From assembly GCA_020631215.1 (NCBI GenBank), contig JAHDHS010000025.1, positions 1-35,215 of the forward strand: a stretch of 35,215 bases of DNA, written 5' to 3'. The translations under genes and the position numbers were made by a program. Numbering within the stretch: the stretch's first letter is position 1; each line of letters begins with the position of its first letter. The notes under the pieces were generated by a model, which ran no database searches, was not told where the DNA came from, and saw nothing but the letters and a program-made list of their open reading frames with translations. The DNA is from Hellea sp. GTDB taxonomy: Bacteria; Pseudomonadota; Alphaproteobacteria; Caulobacterales; Maricaulaceae. Of the stretch, positions 31,294 to 35,215 are shown in pieces.

Positions 31294-32556
31294 ATGAGTA
31301 AATCATCCGGAGATAGCAAAAACACGCTTTACTGCTCTTTTTGCGGGAAAAGTCAGCATGAGGTGCGCAAGCTGATTGCCGGGCCAACGGTCTTTATATG
31401 TGACGAATGCGTCGAGCTTTGCATGGATATCATCAAGGAAGAGGGCAAGGGCGCTCTGTCCAAGACTCAGGACGGCGTTCCGACGCCGCAGGAAATCTGT
31501 GATATTCTGGATGATTATGTCATCGGACAGCATTACGCCAAGCGTGTTCTGTCTGTCGCCGTTCACAATCACTATAAGCGCCTAAACCATGCCGCATCGA
31601 ACCCCGATGTGGAACTCGCCAAGTCAAATATCCTGCTGGTCGGCCCGACAGGCTGTGGTAAGACACTGCTTGCGCAGACATTGGCGCGTATTCTGGATGT
31701 CCCCTTCACTATGGCGGATGCCACGACGCTGACTGAGGCCGGTTATGTCGGTGAAGACGTCGAAAACATCATTTTGAAATTGCTGCAATCGGCTGACTAC
31801 AATGTCGAGCGGGCCCAGCGCGGCATCGTCTATATTGACGAAGTCGATAAAATCAGCCGCAAATCCGATAATCCGTCCATCACCCGCGATGTGTCCGGTG
31901 AGGGCGTGCAGCAGGCTTTGCTGAAAATTATGGAGGGAACGGTTGCGTCTGTGCCCCCGCAGGGCGGACGTAAGCACCCACAGCAGGAATTTTTGCAAGT
32001 TGATACAACCAATATCCTTTTTGTCGTTGGCGGGGCGTTTGCCGGGCTGGACAAAGTCATTTCCAATCGCGGTGAGGGATCATCCATTGGCTTTGGCGCG
32101 GCGATCAAGGAAGTGGATGAGCGCCGCGTCGGCGATATCCTGCAAGAGGTTGAGCCCGAGGATCTGCTGCGATTTGGCCTGATCCCTGAATTTGTCGGTC
32201 GCCTGCCGGTGATTGCAACATTGACCGATCTGGATGCTGATGCCCTCGTGACAATCCTGACCGAGCCGCGCAACGCACTGGTCAAGCAATATCAAACTCT
32301 GTTCTCTATGGAGAATGCCAAGCTGACCTTCACAGAGGACGCCCTGAAATCGATTGCGAAAAAGGCACTTGAGCGCAAAACCGGCGCGCGGGGGCTGCGG
32401 TCAATCATGGAAGGTATCTTGCTTGATTCGATGTATGACCTGCCGTCTTACGAAGGCGTCGAAGAGGTTGTCATCAATGGGGAAGTGGTCAGCGGACAAG
32501 CTAAACCGCTCCTGATCTATGCCGATGCGGCCAAGAAAGCGGACAAAGCCTCGTAA
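31294..32556 (+). CDS. clpX: ATP-dependent unfoldase ClpX
   Basis: A 420-residue AAA+ unfoldase. The start at 31294 is chosen because ClpX proteins begin just ahead of the zinc-binding domain; the frame is open 42 bases further upstream from a TTG. The zinc ligands are Cys14, Cys17, Cys36 and Cys39 ([13 protein letters not shown]). Walker A is GPTGCGKT, Walker B is [10 protein letters not shown], and the ClpP-docking loop and pore loop GYVGEDV are recognisable. It feeds substrates into ClpP. Confidence 0.98.
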   Translation: MSKSSGDSKNTLYCSFCGKSQHEVRKLIAGPTVFICDECVELCMDIIKEEGKGALSKTQDGVPTPQEICDILDDYVIGQHYAKRVLSVAVHNHYKRLNHAASNPDVELAKSNILLVGPTGCGKTLLAQTLARILDVPFTMADATTLTEAGYVGEDVENIILKLLQSADYNVERAQRGIVYIDEVDKISRKSDNPSITRDVSGEGVQQALLKIMEGTVASVPPQGGRKHPQQEFLQVDTTNILFVVGGAFAGLDKVISNRGEGSSIGFGAAIKEVDERRVGDILQEVEPEDLLRFGLIPEFVGRLPVIATLTDLDADALVTILTEPRNALVKQYQTLFSMENAKLTFTEDALKSIAKKALERKTGARGLRSIMEGILLDSMYDLPSYEGVEEVVINGEVVSGQAKPLLIYADAAKKADKAS

Positions 32557-32622
32557 AGGGCGTCCAAACCAAAAAAGATGTGAAAACATCGTCGGTGAAT
32601 GTGTGATTTAAGGGTGCAGAGC

Positions 32623-32653
32623 CTTGAATCGCAGGCCGTTGCATCCCACTTAT
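32623..32653 (+). promoter_or_regulatory. Candidate heat-shock-type promoter of lon
   Basis: CTTGAA (32623-32628) and CCCACTTAT (32645-32653) lie 16 bases apart and about 46 bases before the lon ATG. This resembles sigma-32 promoters (CTTGAA ... CCCCATNT), although the spacer is slightly long. Confidence 0.4.
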
Positions 32654-32699
32654 TGATTTAAACCAGAGCGGTATCGACCGGCTTTGGACAAGAAAAGAG

Positions 32700-35108
32700 A
32701 TGTCAATGACCGAGACCCAATTACTGCCAGTTCTACCCCTTCGGGACATCGTCGTGTTCCCGCATATGGTGGTGCCGCTCTTCGTGGGACGCGAGAAATC
32801 CATCAAAGCGCTCGAAGAAGTGATGCAAAATGAAAAACGCATCATGCTGCTGACGCAAAAAGACTCCGCCAATGATACACCGGGGCCGGATGACATTTAT
32901 GGCCGTGGCTGTGTGGCTAAAATTTTGCAGCTTCTAAAACTGCCGGACGGAACCGTTCGCGTGTTGGTCGAAGGCATTGACCGCGCGGAAGTCATAAATT
33001 TCAGTGATCATCCTGACTTTATAGAAGCTAATATCTCGATCCTGCCTGCGGAAGCCAAGGTTACGGATAAGGCGCGATCTATGGCGAAATCCGTCAAACA
33101 GGGATTTGAAGCCTTTGGCAAGCTGAATAAAAAAATCGCGGATGAGGTCGTCACCTCTGTCGCGGACACGACGGATCCTGCGAAATTATCGGATATAGTC
33201 GCCGTGCATCTGGACGCTGAAATTGCCAAAAAACAAAAACTCCTCGCAGAGCCGGATGTGGCTAAGCGCCTGAAATTGATCCGCGATTTGATTGACGGTG
33301 AATTATCTGTCCTGAAGGTTGAGAAAAAAATCCGCGGCCGCGTGAAGCGTCAGATGGAAAAGACGCAGCGGGAATATTATCTGAATGAGCAGATGAAAGC
33401 CATTCAGACGGAACTTGGCGGCGGTGACGGACCCGATGAGATGGCGGAAATTCAGGAGAAAGTTTCCAAGACAAAGCTGTCCAAAGAAGCTCTGGAAAAG
33501 ATCACGGCTGAGCTGAAAAAACTCAAACAAATGAGTCCGATGTCCGCCGAGGCCAATGTCTCCCGCAATTATATTGACTGGATGCTGTCTGTGCCATGGG
33601 GCAAGAAAAAGCGCGTGCAGCGTGATCTGAAAAAGGCACAGGATATTCTCGACGCCGATCACTATGGTCTGGACAAGGTCAAGGAACGGATTATCGAACA
33701 TCTGGCCGTTCAGACCCGCACGAAGAAAGTCAAAGGCCCGATCCTTTGCCTTGTGGGCCCGCCGGGCGTTGGTAAAACATCCCTGGGTAAATCTGTTGCC
33801 CGCGCGACGGGGCGGGAATTTGTGCGCGTCTCACTGGGCGGCGTTCGGGACGAGTCTGAAATTCGCGGCCACCGCCGTACCTATATTGGGTCCATGCCCG
33901 GACGCGTGATCCAGTCGATGAAAAAAGCCAAATATGTCAATCCTTTATTCCTGTTTGATGAGATTGATAAGATGGGACATGACCATCGTGGCGACCCGTC
34001 TGCGGCCCTGCTCGAAGTGCTGGACCCGGAACAAAATGATACATTTAACGACCATTATCTGGACGTCGATTATGACCTGTCTGATGTCATGTTCATCACA
34101 ACAGCGAACAGCTTGAACATGCCGCAACCGCTCCTCGACCGGATGGAAATTATTCGCATTCCCGGTTATACCGAGGACGAAAAGGTTGAGATCGCCAAAC
34201 GCCATTTGATTCCGGATATGATGAAGGAACATGGTTTGAAGACCGAGGAGTTTCAGGTGATTGAGGCGGCTTTGCGCGATGTGATCCGCTATTACACCCG
34301 CGAGGCGGGCGTGCGCAGCCTGAAACGCGAAATCGCGCGTCTCGGCCGCAAGTCCCTAAAGCAAATTGTGTCCAAAGAAATCGACACCATGACGGTCAAA
34401 CCCAAAAGCCTGGAAGACCTGCTGGGCGTGCGGATTTTCCGGTTTGGTAAGACGGAAACGGAAAACAAAATCGGCGTTGTGACGGGCCTTGCCTGGACCT
34501 CGGTTGGCGGCGACATCTTGACGATCGAGGCTGTCTCGATGGCAGGCCGCGGTAAAATGACGGTTACGGGCAACCTCAAAGACGTCATGAAAGAATCGAT
34601 CTCTGCCGCGAACAGCTATATTCAGGCCCGCGCGCCGGAATTGGGCATCAGTCCGCGCCAATTCCGGACAACGGATATTCATGTCCATGTTCCGGAAGGT
34701 GCAACCCCCAAAGACGGCCCCAGCGCCGGCGTGGGTATGATCACGGCCATGGTGTCTGTCTTGACCCAAATCCCCATCCGCAATGATATTGCCATGACAG
34801 GTGAGATTACTTTGCGCGGGCGGGTGCTGCCGATTGGCGGGCTGAAAGAAAAGCTTTTAGCGGCCCTGCGCGGCGGCGTGAAAACGGTGCTAATTCCCGA
34901 AGAAAACGCCAAGGATTTGGCGGAAATTCCGGATAATGTGAAATCGGCGCTCGAGATTATTCCGGTCTCGACGGTGGATGAAGTGCTCAAACATGCCCTG
35001 ACGACCAAGATCAAAAAGATCAAATGGACGAAAAGCGACGAAGCCGCGCTTGCCGGGCTATCTTTTGGTACATCAGGTGTTGACGTGCCGGGTCAATCAG
35101 CGCATTAA
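32700..35108 (+). CDS. lon: ATP-dependent protease Lon
   Basis: An 802-residue LonA protease, full length. The N-terminal substrate-binding domain opens with [24 protein letters not shown]. The AAA+ module has Walker A GPPGVGKT and Walker [11 protein letters not shown]. The protease domain has the Ser-Lys dyad, with Ser675 in [11 protein letters not shown] and the lysine about 43 residues later in the [10 protein letters not shown] region. It degrades misfolded and regulatory proteins in the cytoplasm. ATGs at 32700 and 32706 are both possible; AAAAGAGA lies upstream. It is followed 24 bases after the stop by a tRNA gene. Confidence 0.98.
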   Translation: MSMTETQLLPVLPLRDIVVFPHMVVPLFVGREKSIKALEEVMQNEKRIMLLTQKDSANDTPGPDDIYGRGCVAKILQLLKLPDGTVRVLVEGIDRAEVINFSDHPDFIEANISILPAEAKVTDKARSMAKSVKQGFEAFGKLNKKIADEVVTSVADTTDPAKLSDIVAVHLDAEIAKKQKLLAEPDVAKRLKLIRDLIDGELSVLKVEKKIRGRVKRQMEKTQREYYLNEQMKAIQTELGGGDGPDEMAEIQEKVSKTKLSKEALEKITAELKKLKQMSPMSAEANVSRNYIDWMLSVPWGKKKRVQRDLKKAQDILDADHYGLDKVKERIIEHLAVQTRTKKVKGPILCLVGPPGVGKTSLGKSVARATGREFVRVSLGGVRDESEIRGHRRTYIGSMPGRVIQSMKKAKYVNPLFLFDEIDKMGHDHRGDPSAALLEVLDPEQNDTFNDHYLDVDYDLSDVMFITTANSLNMPQPLLDRMEIIRIPGYTEDEKVEIAKRHLIPDMMKEHGLKTEEFQVIEAALRDVIRYYTREAGVRSLKREIARLGRKSLKQIVSKEIDTMTVKPKSLEDLLGVRIFRFGKTETENKIGVVTGLAWTSVGGDILTIEAVSMAGRGKMTVTGNLKDVMKESISAANSYIQARAPELGISPRQFRTTDIHVHVPEGATPKDGPSAGVGMITAMVSVLTQIPIRNDIAMTGEITLRGRVLPIGGLKEKLLAALRGGVKTVLIPEENAKDLAEIPDNVKSALEIIPVSTVDEVLKHALTTKIKKIKWTKSDEAALAGLSFGTSGVDVPGQSAH

Positions 35109-35132
35109 GCGCCTCGCTAAAACTATGGAATA

Positions 35133-35208
35133 GGGCGGTTAGCTCAGCTGGTAGAGCATCTCGTTTACACCGAGAGGGTCAGCGGTTCGAACCCGTTACC
35201 GCCCACCA
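35133..35208 (+). tRNA. tRNA-Val (anticodon UAC)
   Basis: The cloverleaf folds completely in 76 bases. The acceptor stem is GGGCGGT/ACCGCCC, the D arm is GCTC...GAGC, and the anticodon stem TCTCG/CGAGA encloses the loop TTTACAC with anticodon TAC at 35166-35168. The T arm has the loop TTCGAAC, and the 3' end is A-CCA, encoded in the DNA. Confidence 0.97.
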
Positions 35209-35215
35209 TATTTCC

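Noticed and set aside
1-35215. Search for CRISPR arrays, insertion sequences, integrases and phage genes
   Set aside because: No regularly spaced direct repeats, transposase motifs or integrase motifs were seen; the only repeats are the two intergenic inverted-repeat elements.

Overview
The window looks like chromosomal DNA of an alphaproteobacterium. The right third has the alphaproteobacterial housekeeping order tig, then clpP-clpX-lon and a tRNA-Val, plus an NDUFA12-type complex I accessory gene next to a DUF2155 gene and a B12-dependent ribonucleotide reductase. GC content is moderate by eye. Possibly this is a marine Caulobacterales/Maricaulales-type lineage, but that is inference only. 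I saw no transposase, integrase, CRISPR array or rRNA.

Layout. (1) 1-2025, minus strand: an NTF2/SnoaL-like protein, a short-chain dehydrogenase closely resembling bacterial 3-alpha-hydroxysteroid dehydrogenase, and a BAHD-type (HxxxD) acyltransferase cut by the left edge. (2) 2298-5292, plus strand: a lipoprotein-type formylglycine sulfatase overlapping a membrane-anchored metallo-beta-lactamase-fold protein of the alkyl-sulfatase type. The leader in front of the sulfatase carries a possible operator array and a textbook terminator hairpin. (3) 5423-6621, minus strand: an adrenodoxin-type ferredoxin and an alpha/beta hydrolase with no ordinary start codon. (4) 6722-13479, plus strand, tightly coupled: fused double family III CoA-transferase, DUF35 (Zn ribbon/OB-fold) protein, SCP2/Ltp2-like thiolase homologue, small unknown protein, an apparently permuted CoA-transferase, and an amidohydrolase. 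(5) 13456-20614: a crotonase with an apparently permuted layout (minus), then plus-strand TetR regulator, cytochrome P450, Rieske oxygenase with a DAF-36/Neverland-like iron motif, a second hydroxysteroid-dehydrogenase-like SDR, a membrane-anchored propeller-like protein and a VOC protein. (6) 20611-26589: pentapeptide-repeat protein, nrdJ, NDUFA12, DUF2155 and DedA proteins. (7) 26777-35208: trigger factor, a Tat-exported DUF4419 protein, a GST-like protein, clpP, clpX, lon and tRNA-Val(UAC).

How it fits together. Regions 1-5 read as one accessory programme for a steroid- or sterol-like, possibly sulfated or acylated, substrate: sulfate removal outside or in the periplasm, oxidation of ring or side chain by P450 (with the ferredoxin) and the Rieske enzyme, two hydroxysteroid-type dehydrogenases, then CoA activation and aldol-type side-chain cleavage (CoA-transferases, crotonase, Ltp2/DUF35 pair). 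A 15-bp dyad CCGAAC-N3-GTTCGG next to the TetR gene recurs, one mismatch apart, in the ferredoxin/CoA-transferase divergent promoter about 7.8 kb away, so the TetR protein probably controls the core of regions 3-5. The substrate is inferred from family resemblance and is not proven. No uptake system, ferredoxin reductase or sulfatase-maturing enzyme is present in the window.

No gene-free stretch exceeds 300 bases. The longest, 2026-2297, is the regulatory region described below.
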